Assembly (NCBI RefSeq): GCF_013408335.1
Contig: NZ_JACBZR010000001.1
Span: 3,162,001 to 3,226,000, forward strand
Direction: 5' to 3'
DNA length: 64,000 nucleotides
DNA from: Nocardioides panzhihuensis
GTDB lineage: Bacteria; Actinomycetota; Actinomycetes; Propionibacteriales; Nocardioidaceae
Positions 36,272 through 44,727 of this stretch are shown one piece after another. The position numbers and the translations under genes are program-made. How positions within the stretch are numbered: the stretch's first letter is position 1; each line of letters begins with the position of its first letter. The notes under the pieces were generated by a model that saw only the letters and a program-made list of their open reading frames with translations, was not told the origin of the DNA and made no database searches.

Positions 36272-37498
36272 TCAGTTGGGGGCGAAGCCGGCCAGCGGCG
36301 ACTCCGCGCACGCACTCACCGGCGGGCTCACGGGTGCAGCCAGATCGGAGTCCGGACGCCGTCGGGAGAGGGTCAGCAGCACCGGTGCGTTGCGGCTGGG
36401 CGCGCTGCGGGAGTGGTCCTGTCCGACCGCGGGAATGGTCCGGGCCCCGGCCAGTGCGGTCTCGCCGTATCCCTGGACACACTCCGGGTCCGGGCCGTCC
36501 AGCGGCAGGCCGGTGAAGAACTTCGCAGCCATGCAGCCACCGCGACAGGAGTCGTAGTGGGCGCAGCCCGAGCAGGCGCCACCGGTCTGCGGCTCGCGCA
36601 GCTCCTGGAAGAGCGCCGAGGTCTTCCACACCTTGTCGAAGCCGCCGTCGGTGAGCAGGTTGCCGGCAAGGAACTGGTCGTGGATCGCGAACGGACAGGC
36701 ATAGACGTCGCCCACGGGGTCGATCAGGCACACCACCCGCCCGGCGCCGCACAGATTCAGACCAGGCAACGCACCGCTGCCATCCTCCGGCCCGAAGGCA
36801 GCCAGATGGAAGAAGGAGTCCCCGGTCAGCACGTTGTCACCGTTGGCGACAAGCCACTCGTAGAGCTCCCGCTGCTGCTCAGGAAGCGGGTGGAGCTCGT
36901 CCCACACGTCCGCGCCGCGGCCCGAAGGACGCAGCCGGGTCAGCCGCAGCGTCGCCCCGAACCGGTTCGCGATCGCCTTGAACTCGTCGAGCTGCCCGAT
37001 GTTCTCCCGGGTGCAGACCACGCTGAGCTTGGCGTCGCGGAATCCAGCCTCGTGCAGGTTGCGCAGCGCGGTGATCGCGGTATCGTACGATCCCGTCCCC
37101 CGCACCCGGTCGTTGACCTCGGCCGTGGCACCGTCCAGCGAGATCTGGACATCCACATAGTCGCTCGCGGCCAGCCACCGCGCCCGCTCCGGGGTGAGCC
37201 GGACGCCGTTGGTCGAGAACTTCACCCCGACATCGTGAGCGACCGCATATTCGACCAGGTGCCAGAAGTCGGGACGTACGGTCGGCTCGCCACCGCCGAT
37301 GTTCACGTAGAAGACCTGCATCCGCTGCAGCTCGTCGATCACCGCCTCGCACTGCTCGGTGCTCAGCTCACGCGGGTCGCGCCGGCCGCTGCTCGACAGG
37401 CAGTGCGCGCACTCCAGGTTGCACGCATACGTCAGCTCCCAGGTCAGGCAGATCGGCGCATCCAGGCCGAGCTCGAAGTGCTCCACCAGCTTCATCAC
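36272..37498 (-). CDS. mftC: Mycofactocin radical SAM maturase MftC
   Basis: 408 aa. Radical SAM cluster C26-x3-C30-x2-C33 in YACNLECAHC; a C-terminal SPASM region has cysteines in CGAGRVVCLIDPVGDVYACP and CSGCAHYDSCRGGC for two auxiliary Fe-S clusters. It decarboxylates the C-terminal Tyr of MftA and then crosslinks it to the preceding Val. The start at 37498 has GAGGAG 6 nt upstream. The C-terminal 60 residues past the SPASM are polar and less conserved. Confidence 0.95.
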   Translation of the reverse strand: MMKLVEHFELGLDAPICLTWELTYACNLECAHCLSSSGRRDPRELSTEQCEAVIDELQRMQVFYVNIGGGEPTVRPDFWHLVEYAVAHDVGVKFSTNGVRLTPERARWLAASDYVDVQISLDGATAEVNDRVRGTGSYDTAITALRNLHEAGFRDAKLSVVCTRENIGQLDEFKAIANRFGATLRLTRLRPSGRGADVWDELHPLPEQQRELYEWLVANGDNVLTGDSFFHLAAFGPEDGSGALPGLNLCGAGRVVCLIDPVGDVYACPFAIHDQFLAGNLLTDGGFDKVWKTSALFQELREPQTGGACSGCAHYDSCRGGCMAAKFFTGLPLDGPDPECVQGYGETALAGARTIPAVGQDHSRSAPSRNAPVLLTLSRRRPDSDLAAPVSPPVSACAESPLAGFAPN

Positions 37499-37505
37499 AG
37501 GCTCC

Positions 37506-37793
37506 TCACGTCACAGGACGGATCATGTCGGTCCGGGCCAGGCCGGAGAGCGCAGCGACGTACGCAGCGTGCTGGCCCTCCGGCACTCCCGATGCCACGA
37601 GCGCACCGCGCACGTCCGGGTACGACCCCAGGGCACGCACCACCGCCACCAGCTCGGGACGCTTGAGGAAGGTCAGCTTCCGGTTCCCGAAGTGGTAGGC
37701 CAGCGCCCCGAACGGCTCGGGCCGCAGCTCGACCGACGGCGACAGCGCCCACGCGCTGTCCAGGCTCACGGCCATGCTCGGATCACTCAGCAT
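37506..37793 (-). CDS. mftB: Mycofactocin precursor-binding protein MftB
   Basis: 95 aa, a PqqD-like RiPP recognition element. LSPSVELRPEPFGALAYHFG and RKLTFLKRPELVAVVRAL are typical. It holds MftA and presents it to MftC. ATG at 37793 lies 8 nt after the mftA stop; a GTG at 37817 would overlap mftA and is the alternative start. Confidence 0.92.
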   Translation of the reverse strand: MLSDPSMAVSLDSAWALSPSVELRPEPFGALAYHFGNRKLTFLKRPELVAVVRALGSYPDVRGALVASGVPEGQHAAYVAALSGLARTDMIRPVT

Positions 37794-37801
37794 GACGATG
37801 C

Positions 37802-37900
37802 TCAGTAGACGCCGCACATGCCGTCGATCGAGACCTCTTCGATCAACGACTCTTCGGTCAGGGCCTCGTCCACGACCTGGGTGTTCTCTTCAGGGTTCAT
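37802..37900 (-). CDS. mftA: Mycofactocin precursor peptide MftA
   Basis: 32 aa, acidic, ending in IDGMCGVY: the conserved C-terminal core whose last Val and Tyr become mycofactocin. The leader contains EENTQVVDEALTEESLIEEV, which MftB recognises. ATG at 37900 with AAGGAGA and 7-nt spacing. First gene of the leftward mft operon. Confidence 0.97.
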   Translation of the reverse strand: MNPEENTQVVDEALTEESLIEEVSIDGMCGVY

Positions 37901-37963
37901 GACAGCTCTCCTTCATCTTTCGGCGTCCGAGGACGCGGTCTTCGGTGACGCACACCACATTAA

Positions 37964-37978
37964 TGACACTCGGGGTCA
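37964..37978. promoter_or_regulatory. Candidate MftR operator
   Basis: TGACACTCGGGGTCA: TGAC and GTCA arms around seven bases, in the 153-bp gap between mftA and mftR. Position suits control of both genes. Its spacing (N7) differs from the island operators (N6). Confidence 0.5.
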
Positions 37979-38053
37979 AAAAGATAGGGGTTCGCCCGAA
38001 TCGGCGACTCTTTTGCCTTCGGCGCGCCTAACGCGGCTGATAGATTCCGACGA

Positions 38054-38665
38054 ATGCCGACCAGCCCCGCCCCCGCGACGCGGCGCAGCTCGCTCCGCGG
38101 ACGCCCCGCCGCCACCACGCACGCGGAGATCGAGCAGGCGGCCTTCCAGCTCTTCATGACCAAGGGCTTCGAGGCCACCACCCTCGACGACATCGGCGAG
38201 GCGATCGGGGTCGGCCGACGCACCATCACCCGCTACTACCCCTCCAAGAACGACATCCCCTGGGGACAGTTCGACCGCACCCTCGACGCCTTCCGCGAGA
38301 TCCTGCGCTCCATGCCCACCGAGCTCCCGCTCCACATTGCGGTCCACCGCGGCGTACTCGCCTTCAACGACTTCCCCACCGACGCCAGCCCCAGCCACCG
38401 CGACCGGATGCGCCTGATCCTCACCACCCCGGCCCTCCAGGCCCACTCGGTACTCCGCTACGCCAGCTGGCGCGAGGTCATCGCCGACTACGTCGCCGAG
38501 CGCACCGGCCTCCGCTCCGACGACCTCCTCCCCCAGACCGTCGGCCAGGTCTCCCTCGCCCTCGCCCTGACCTCCTACCAGGCATGGCTCGACGACGAGG
38601 ACGCCTCGCTCCCCGACCTGCTCGACGCCACGATGGGCCACCTGCGCACGTACGTCTCGAGCTGA
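38054..38665 (+). CDS. mftR: Mycofactocin regulator MftR (TetR family)
   Basis: 203 aa. The Arg/Ser-rich N-terminus is followed by the HTH: THAEIEQAAFQLFMTKGFEA, DDIGEAIGVGRRTITRYYPS with RTITRYY in the recognition helix, as usual for MftR. Divergent from mftA. Known MftR represses the cluster and is released by long-chain acyl-CoA; this would link mycofactocin to the acyl-CoA catabolism encoded upstream. Confidence 0.9.
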   Translation: MPTSPAPATRRSSLRGRPAATTHAEIEQAAFQLFMTKGFEATTLDDIGEAIGVGRRTITRYYPSKNDIPWGQFDRTLDAFREILRSMPTELPLHIAVHRGVLAFNDFPTDASPSHRDRMRLILTTPALQAHSVLRYASWREVIADYVAERTGLRSDDLLPQTVGQVSLALALTSYQAWLDDEDASLPDLLDATMGHLRTYVSS

Positions 38666-39058
38666 CGCCTGCGACTACAGGGCCGCGGCGATCGCGCGCT
38701 TCGCGTCGAGCTCGGCGGCAGCTTCCACTGGGGACGGCGCACGAATGCGTCAGACCAGGGCTGGACCGCCTGCGTCCGGATACTGTCCGGCTACTGTCCG
38801 GTCGAGGGTCACTCCAGACCATTGACAACCGTCACTAACTATCATGTTTCCGCAGGTCAACCGCCGGTTTCCGTCGGCCCCAATCACCAACCCTTCACGC
38901 GGGACCGCTCCCCGGCTTACAGGCCAGCCCGTTCGCTCTCACCGGCCTGACCTGGCGTTTTACTTTCCAGGTTGACGTGTTCACGGCCGACCGTGCGCCG
39001 TCATGCCAGTGAGGAGCGGACAACCGCCGTCAGCACGCGCACTCGCTATGGTTGGGCG
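38666..39058. other. 393-nt intergenic region with repeat copy A
   Basis: No convincing gene. The middle and right part hold copy A of a diverged direct repeat (38796-38931). Short in-frame stretches continue upstream of the membrane protein start at 39059 but lack a ribosome-binding sequence. Confidence 0.6.
38796..38931. repeat. Diverged direct repeat, copy A
   Basis: About 136 bp that aligns with 39581-39714: shared blocks include GTCCGGTCGAG, CATGTTT-CGCAGGTCAA and GCTTACAGGCCAGCCCG, with many changes and small indels between. The two copies flank the membrane protein gene. Confidence 0.65.
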
Positions 39059-39550
39059 GTGACGGCTTCATCTGACCCTCCCTCAAGGTCCATAGAGAGA
39101 AGTCCCGCAGCCGATGCTCTCAACACTCTCTCCACAACTGTCGTGATCGGCTGTCTGTCTGTGGCAGCGCTGGCCATCGGCTGGGTCGGCCTCGAAATGC
39201 TCGGCAACAGCGGCTGGGAACGGCTGGTCGCGTTCCTCGGCCTGAGCGTCGCCGGCTTGGCATTGCTGGCAGTGCTCCCCCATGCACTGATGCTGCGGTG
39301 GGTCAGAAGTCGTCGCCGGTCGCCTGTGCCGCCATGGCCCACTCTCGCGGCCGTCACCGCCACAGCCATTCCCTTTCCGGCGACGATCTTGACCATCTCC
39401 AGAGAACCTCCGATCGAGTTCATCGTCCCCATGACCATCTTCGGGATGCTGTTGGCCGTCGAAATCTTCCTGATGCTTCACCTATCGCAGCGCGACAAGA
39501 GTCAGGTCGGGCTCAGCAGCGTTAACCATCACGATGACGCCGAACACTGA
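39059..39550 (+). CDS. Small membrane protein of unknown function
   Basis: About 163 aa if a GTG at 39059 is used; the true start is unclear and no ribosome-binding sequence is seen. Three to four hydrophobic segments: VIGCLSVAALAIGWVGLEML, LVAFLGLSVAGLALLAVLPH, LAAVTATAIPFPATILTI and IVPMTIFGMLLAVEIFLML; the loop MLRWVRSRRR is basic. Not recognised. Lower GC bias at third positions than the neighbours and the flanking diverged repeats hint at a mobile or acquired segment, but no transposase is present. Confidence 0.5.
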   Translation: MTASSDPPSRSIERSPAADALNTLSTTVVIGCLSVAALAIGWVGLEMLGNSGWERLVAFLGLSVAGLALLAVLPHALMLRWVRSRRRSPVPPWPTLAAVTATAIPFPATILTISREPPIEFIVPMTIFGMLLAVEIFLMLHLSQRDKSQVGLSSVNHHDDAEH

Positions 39551-39580
39551 CAGCATTCGCCGCCGTGGCTGGCCGGCGCC

Positions 39581-39714
39581 GTCCGGTCGAGAGTCACTTC
39601 AGCTCGTCGGCAACCGTCGATGAAGTCATGTTTTCGCAGGTCAAGCACCCATATCCGTCCACGGTAACCAGCACCGTCCACACGGGAATGGACTCCCGCT
39701 TACAGGCCAGCCCG
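39581..39714. repeat. Diverged direct repeat, copy B
   Basis: Second copy of the repeat at 38796-38931. On the minus strand this copy has an open frame ending VADELK with the segment GLACKRESIPVW and GCLTCEN; copy A has lost that frame. It may be the degraded end of an old small gene. Confidence 0.6.
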
Positions 39715-39807
39715 CCCGCACCACACTGATCGAAAGTCGCCGATCTCGCCGAGAATCGGCTGGCATGGGCGCTCGTCAGGCGTGAGACGGCGCGGGTAGG
39801 GCGTTGG

Positions 39808-41382
39808 TTACCTTCCCCCGCCGACCGGAAGTGCTTCGAGCACCACACCCGGGGCCTGGCGGCGTACGGAGTCGGCCTTCCACTTGTCGGGGAAGAGGGC
39901 GAGGACGGTGCCGTCGGAGCGGGTCATCACCTCGACGCCGCTGAAGCCGCTGATGGTGCCGGCGTGCTCGGGGGTGGTGTGCAGTGCGAGCGAGTAGGCG
40001 AGGTTGTCCATCCGGATCGGGGCGTGGAACTCGGTCTCCATCCGGGCAGCGACGACCTCGAACTGCATCGGCCCGACCGCGGCGAGCACCGGCGCCTGGT
40101 CGCCGCGCAGCTCGGAGCGCAGCACCTGGACGACGCCCTCCTGGTCGAGCTGCTCGATCCCGCGCCGGAATCGCTTGTAGCGGCCGGCGTCGATGACGCG
40201 GGCACTGACGAAGTGCTCCGGGGCGAAGCTCTCGATCTCCGGGAACTCCGCGGGCACGCCGTCGTAGATGGTGTCGCCCACGCGCAGCGCGTTGGCGTTG
40301 ACCAGCCCGACGATGTCGCCGGGCGAGGCCGTCTCGACCGAGGAGCGTTCCTTGCCGAAGACGGTGTGGGCGTACTTCGTGGCGAACGGCTTCCCGGTGG
40401 CCGCATGGGTGACCACCATGCCGCGCTCGAAGACGCCCGAGCAGACCCGCGCGTAGGCCAGCCGGTCGCGGTGGTTGGCATCCATGCCGGCCTGCACCTT
40501 GAAGACGTACGCCGAGAAGTCCGCGTCCACCTCGCGCGCCCCACCTGCGGCGAGCGGGGTCGGTCCGGGGGCCGGGGCGAGCTCGAGAAGGGTGTCGAGG
40601 AGCTGGGCGACACCGAAGTTGAGCAGGGCCGAGGCGAACAGCACCGGGGTGGTCCTACCTGCCAGGAAGGTGGACTGGTCGTGGTCACCGCCGTCGGCGG
40701 TGAGCAGCTCGGCCTCCTCGCTGGCCCGCTCCCAGTCCTCACCGGCCGCCGCGAGCGCAGCCTCAGCGGTGAGGTGTTCCTCCGGCGCCCGAGTGGCTCC
40801 GCCTGCGGTGCGGGTGTAGCGGACGAATCCGCCCGTACGCCGGTCCAGGACTCCGTGGAAGTCGCCGGGGACACCGACCGGCCAGGTCAGCGGAGTGGGC
40901 CGGAGTCCGATCTGCGACTCGATCTCGTCCATCAGCTCCAGAGCGTCGCGCCCCGGCCGGTCCCACTTGTTGATCACGGTGATCACCGGGAGCCCGCGAC
41001 GAGCGCAGACCCGGAACAGCTTCAGCGTCTGCGGTTCCAGGCCCTTGGCGGCATCGACGAGCATGACCGCGGAGTCGACCGCGGACAGCACTCGGTAGGT
41101 GTCCTCGGAGAAGTCGGCGTGGCCCGGGGTGTCGACCAGGTTGACCACATGGTCGCGATAGGCGAACTGCAGAGCCGTCGAGCTGATCGAGATGCCACGG
41201 CTGCGTTCCATCGCCATCCAGTCCGAGACAGTCCCCTTGCGGCCGGCCTTTCCGTGGACCGCGCCGGCCTCGGCGATCACCTGCGCATGCAGGACCAGGG
41301 CCTCGGTCAGGGTCGACTTTCCGGCGTCCGGGTGGCTGATGACGGCGAAGGTACGTCGGGGGCGGCGGTCTAGATCAGGCAT
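39808..41382 (-). CDS. prfC: Peptide chain release factor 3
   Basis: 524 aa, the family length. GTPase motifs: SHPDAGKST (G1), DTPGHADFSEDTYR (G3), NKWDRPGRD (G4, Trp instead of the usual Leu). The later domains follow (VFKVQAGMDANHRDRLAYAR and VGPMQFEVVAARM). RF3 recycles RF1/RF2 from the ribosome after peptide release. The start at 41382 gives the conserved N-terminus; the open frame continues to 41640 without support. Housekeeping-type gene, isolated from its neighbours. Confidence 0.92.
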   Translation of the reverse strand: MPDLDRRPRRTFAVISHPDAGKSTLTEALVLHAQVIAEAGAVHGKAGRKGTVSDWMAMERSRGISISSTALQFAYRDHVVNLVDTPGHADFSEDTYRVLSAVDSAVMLVDAAKGLEPQTLKLFRVCARRGLPVITVINKWDRPGRDALELMDEIESQIGLRPTPLTWPVGVPGDFHGVLDRRTGGFVRYTRTAGGATRAPEEHLTAEAALAAAGEDWERASEEAELLTADGGDHDQSTFLAGRTTPVLFASALLNFGVAQLLDTLLELAPAPGPTPLAAGGAREVDADFSAYVFKVQAGMDANHRDRLAYARVCSGVFERGMVVTHAATGKPFATKYAHTVFGKERSSVETASPGDIVGLVNANALRVGDTIYDGVPAEFPEIESFAPEHFVSARVIDAGRYKRFRRGIEQLDQEGVVQVLRSELRGDQAPVLAAVGPMQFEVVAARMETEFHAPIRMDNLAYSLALHTTPEHAGTISGFSGVEVMTRSDGTVLALFPDKWKADSVRRQAPGVVLEALPVGGGR

Positions 41383-41573
41383 CGTCCTTGAGGCTACCGC
41401 CACGTGAGAGTTGGCATGGCATTCCCTTCGAGGCCATCGAAAGGGTGCTGCGCTGGGTTGGGCGACCCAGGCAGAGTGGTTCGTAGCAACCGGCGTACCC
41501 AACCTGCCACCACAGCATCCAGGACGCCCTGCGCGACCTTGATGGTCTCGGCTGATCCGACAGGAGACGTGAG

Positions 41574-42830
41574 ATGGACACGACCACCGCGATCGCCCGC
41601 TTCGACGAAGTCCGGGCCGACACCGAACGCCTCGCCGCACCTCTCTCCCCCGAGGACCAGACGGTCCAGTCGATGCCCGACGTCTCCCCGACGAAGTGGC
41701 ATCGCGCGCACGTGACCTGGTTCTTCGAGACGTTCGTGCTGGCCGAGAACGAGCCCGGCTTCACCCCGTTCCAGGACAAGTACTGGTTCCTCTTCAACAG
41801 CTACTACGAGCAGGTCGGGCCGAGGTACGCGCGGCCGATGCGTGGCGTGATCAGCCGCCCCGGCGCGTACGAGGTCGGCGACTACCGGCGCAACGTCGAC
41901 GATCGGGTCAGGGACCTGCTCGACCGCGTGGACGGGGGCACCTTCGCCAAGCTCGCCCCGACGATCGAGCTCGGCTTCCACCACGAGCAGCAGCACCAGG
42001 AGCTGCTGCTGATGGACATCAAGCACGTGCTCTCGCTCAACCCGCTGGAGCCCGTGTACGCCGGGCGTCCGGTCACAGGCCGCGGGACGGAGGGACTGGG
42101 GTGGGTCGACTTCGACGGCGGCCTGGTCGAGATCGGGTCCGAGGGCGGTGGGTTCTGTTTCGACAACGAGCTGCCGCGGCACCAGCAGTGGCTGGAGCCG
42201 TACCGGCTCGCCGATCGGTTGATCACCAACGGCGAGTGGCTGGAGTTCATCGCCGACGGCGGCTACCGGCGCCCCGAGCTGTGGCTCTCGGACGGGTGGG
42301 CTCGGGTCAACGCCGAGGACTGGCAGGCGCCCTTCTACTGGCGAGAGGCCGACGGCGAGTGGTTCGAGCACACCCTGCACGGCACGGTCCCGCTCGACCC
42401 GGGGCTGCCGGTCTGCCACCTGAGCCACTACGAAGCCGACGCGTACGCCACCTGGGCCGGCAAGCGCCTCCCGACCGAGGCCGAGTGGGAGCACGCTGCC
42501 CAGACCCATGAGGTGGCCGGCAACCTCGCCGACCGAGACAGCTTCCACCCACGCGCGGCCGGAGCCGCGACCGGCGGCCTGCGACAGCTCTTCGGGGACT
42601 GCTGGGAGTGGACCTCCTCGGCCTACCTGCCCTACCCGGGCTTCCACCCCGCTGCCGGTGCGATCGGTGAGTACAACGGAAAGTTCATGTCGAGCCAGAT
42701 GGTGCTCCGCGGCGGCTGCGCGCTCACCCCACCGGGACACACGCGAGCCTCGTACCGCAACTTCTTCCCGCCCGGCGCCCGCTGGCCGGTCACCGGCCTC
42801 CGGCTCGCCGACGACGGGCGCCGTGCGTGA
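41574..42830 (+). CDS. egtB: Ergothioneine sulfoxide synthase EgtB
   Basis: 418 aa. N-terminal DinB-like domain with KWHRAHVTWFF (H43, H46) and the iron motif H137-x3-H141-x-E143 in HHEQQHQE; C-terminal FGE-sulfatase domain with LPTEAEWEHAA, GDCWEWTSSAYLPYPGF and VLRGGCALTPPGHTRASYRN. EgtB joins hercynine to a cysteine-containing thiol with O2 and Fe(II). ATG at 41574 after GGAGACG. Coupled to the next gene by GTGA. egtA and egtC are not in the window, so the sulfur donor (cysteine or gamma-glutamylcysteine) is open. Confidence 0.92.
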   Translation: MDTTTAIARFDEVRADTERLAAPLSPEDQTVQSMPDVSPTKWHRAHVTWFFETFVLAENEPGFTPFQDKYWFLFNSYYEQVGPRYARPMRGVISRPGAYEVGDYRRNVDDRVRDLLDRVDGGTFAKLAPTIELGFHHEQQHQELLLMDIKHVLSLNPLEPVYAGRPVTGRGTEGLGWVDFDGGLVEIGSEGGGFCFDNELPRHQQWLEPYRLADRLITNGEWLEFIADGGYRRPELWLSDGWARVNAEDWQAPFYWREADGEWFEHTLHGTVPLDPGLPVCHLSHYEADAYATWAGKRLPTEAEWEHAAQTHEVAGNLADRDSFHPRAAGAATGGLRQLFGDCWEWTSSAYLPYPGFHPAAGAIGEYNGKFMSSQMVLRGGCALTPPGHTRASYRNFFPPGARWPVTGLRLADDGRRA

Positions 42831-43297
42831 CCTGGTCAGCTGACATTCCGTGTGCCCATCGCGGCATCCTCGGACCGCCGAAGACGCACGCCGACTGGGC
42901 CTGTGATCACGACGACTGCCCCGCTCCCCTGAAGGTCGGTCCATGGACCGTCGCGGTCAGCGGCACCATCGAGGAGTCGTGGACGCTCGTCCTCGACAGA
43001 GCGCAGCAGCAGCGCCTGCCGGTCGGCTCTGCCGTGGTCCAGCTCGCCAACGAGATCGAGGTGGGTGACTACTCGGTTCTCCTCAGCGACGGGGAGGAGC
43101 TCGCCCTGCTGACCGGTGACGAGGGCAGCCACCTGGTCCAGCCCGCGGCCTGGGAGTACGTCGTCAGTGGCGGTCCGCTCTCGGACGCTCCGTCGACCTC
43201 GATCCCGCCACGCACCATCGGGGTCCTCAGCCCCTGCGGGCCGACCTGGTGGCGGCTCGACACACCGCAGCACAACCCGAAGGAGAACTCCGCGTGA
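42827..43297 (+). CDS. Unknown protein between egtB and egtD
   Basis: 156 aa, not recognised. It has cysteines and histidines near the N-terminus (PCAHRGILG, then CDHDDCPAP) that could bind a metal, a beta-rich middle (VGPWTVAVSGTIEESWTLVL) and no membrane segment. GTG start overlaps the egtB stop, and its own stop overlaps the egtD start, so it is tightly coupled with both. It occupies the place where egtC sits in mycobacteria, but shows no Ntn-amidohydrolase features (no Cys2). Co-translation suggests a role with ergothioneine synthesis or use. Confidence 0.65.
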   Translation: MTWSADIPCAHRGILGPPKTHADWACDHDDCPAPLKVGPWTVAVSGTIEESWTLVLDRAQQQRLPVGSAVVQLANEIEVGDYSVLLSDGEELALLTGDEGSHLVQPAAWEYVVSGGPLSDAPSTSIPPRTIGVLSPCGPTWWRLDTPQHNPKENSA

Positions 43298-44298
43298 ACC
43301 TCGACGACGGCCAGACCAGCACCCGCACACCAGCCCCGGGCAGTCTCACCACGCTGTTGACCGCCGAGGACCTGCGGCAGAGCCTTGCAGAGGACGCACG
43401 CACCGGCTTGAGCGCATCACCGAAGTGGCTTCCGCCGAAGTACTTCTACGACCAGCGTGGTTCGGAGCTGTTCGAGGAGATCACCCGACTGCCCGAGTAC
43501 TACCCGACCCGCACCGAACGGGCGCTGTTGACCGAGTACGCACGCGAGATCGCCGAGAGCTCCGATGCCGAAGTGCTTCTCGAGCTGGGGTCCGGCTCCT
43601 CGGAGAAGACCCGGCTCCTGCTCGACGCGCTGGCGCAGGCCGGTCGGCTGACGACGTACGTCCCCGTCGATGTCAGCGCCAGCGCACTCACCCAGGCGAT
43701 GGAGGCGCTCGCCGAGGAGAGGCCGGGCCTCGCGCTGCACGGCGTCGTCGCCGACTTCGACCAGCATCTTTCGCAGCTGCCGACCCCGGGACGTCGGCTG
43801 ATCGCGCTGCTCGGCAGCACGCTGGGCAACTACGACCGCCCCGGACGGGAACGGTTCCTGCGATCCGTCGCCGCCGCCATGCAGCCCGGGGAGGGTCTGC
43901 TGCTCGGGCTGGACCTGGTCAAGGACACCGGGCAGCTGGTCGCCGCCTACGACGACGCCGCCGGGGTGACCGCCGAGTTCAACCTCAACGCGCTGCACGT
44001 CCTCAACCGCAGCCTCGGCGCCGACTTCGACGCCGACGGGTTCCGGCATCTGGCGCGTTGGAACACCGCGGAGGAACGGATCGAGATGCGACTCGTCGCC
44101 CAGGACTCCGCCCGGGTGGAGCTGCGCGAGCTCGACCTCGTCATCAAGTTCGACGAAGGCGAAGAGCTCCTCACCGAGCTGTCATGCAAGTTCCGCCGGA
44201 GCAGCGCCGCCAGCGAGCTCGCTGCGGCAGGCTTCCGCGACGCCCGCTGGTGGACCGACCCGGACGAGGCGTACGCACTCGTCCTGGCCAGGCGCTGA
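43294..44298 (+). CDS. egtD: Histidine N-alpha-methyltransferase EgtD
   Basis: 334 aa. PPKYFYDQRGSELFEEITRL and PEYYPTRTERALL are signature segments; SAM site ELGSGSSEKTRLLLDAL and YVPVDVSASAL. It trimethylates histidine to hercynine, the EgtB substrate. GTG at 43294 with AAGGAG upstream and GTGA overlap with the unknown gene. An open frame upstream to 43249 is not needed. Confidence 0.95.
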   Translation: MNLDDGQTSTRTPAPGSLTTLLTAEDLRQSLAEDARTGLSASPKWLPPKYFYDQRGSELFEEITRLPEYYPTRTERALLTEYAREIAESSDAEVLLELGSGSSEKTRLLLDALAQAGRLTTYVPVDVSASALTQAMEALAEERPGLALHGVVADFDQHLSQLPTPGRRLIALLGSTLGNYDRPGRERFLRSVAAAMQPGEGLLLGLDLVKDTGQLVAAYDDAAGVTAEFNLNALHVLNRSLGADFDADGFRHLARWNTAEERIEMRLVAQDSARVELRELDLVIKFDEGEELLTELSCKFRRSSAASELAAAGFRDARWWTDPDEAYALVLARR

Positions 44299-44406
44299 GC
44301 GCGACGGCCAGCGGCGGGTTGCAGGACGAGCGCCGCGTCCTCACCGGCTGCGAGGTCGACCTTCTCTTGGACGCTGCCCAGCGAATCGCACGTCCAGGGT
44401 GAACGT

Positions 44407-44487
44407 GGTCTGCTCGATGCTCCTGGGAACGACGCGGCCCCCGCCCCCGCTCGGGGCCGCGTCGTCATCAGGAGCATCGAGCAGACC
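44407..44487. terminator. Large bidirectional hairpin terminator
   Basis: Outer arms of 19 bp (44407-44425 against 44469-44487) and an inner stem of about 12 bp (CGACGCGGCCCC against GGGGCCGCGTCG) with small internal bulges. It lies between the converging egtD and CsbD genes and abuts the CsbD stop. Confidence 0.85.
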
Positions 44488-44495
44488 GACCGCTG

Positions 44496-44669
44496 CTACT
44501 TCTTGAACGCGTCCTTCACGTTCTCGGCGGCCTTCTTCACCGAGGCCCCGGCCTGGTCGCCCTTACCCTCGGCCTCGAGGGACTCGTCGTCGGTCGCCTT
44601 GCCGGCGGCCTCCTTGGCCTTGCCCCTGGCGTCCTGCGCGGCGTTCTTCGCCTTGTCACTCATACTCAT
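44496..44669 (-). CDS. CsbD-family stress protein
   Basis: 57 aa: highly charged, Lys/Ala/Glu-rich (DKAKNAAQDARGKAKEAAGK, AGASVKKAAENVKDAFKK), the pattern of CsbD/YjbJ-like general stress proteins. Start at 44669 because GGAG lies 7 nt upstream; a second ATG follows two codons later. Ends at the terminator of the Asp23 cluster side. Function of the family is not well known; expression in stress is usual. Confidence 0.85.
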   Translation of the reverse strand: MSMSDKAKNAAQDARGKAKEAAGKATDDESLEAEGKGDQAGASVKKAAENVKDAFKK

Positions 44670-44727
44670 ATCCGGACTCCTTCTCTCTCTTTTGTGATGG
44701 ATGGTGCGGGTACTCCGACGAGCGCGA

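Noticed and set aside
35000..37666. Open frame of about 890 codons on the plus strand
   Set aside because: Antisense to mftD, mftC and part of mftB, which are certain; the translation is Arg/Val/Asp-rich low-complexity sequence.
39594..39848. Small minus-strand gene in repeat copy B
   Set aside because: The frame starts inside prfC, has no ribosome-binding sequence, and copy A is broken; kept only as a repeat with a possible gene relic.
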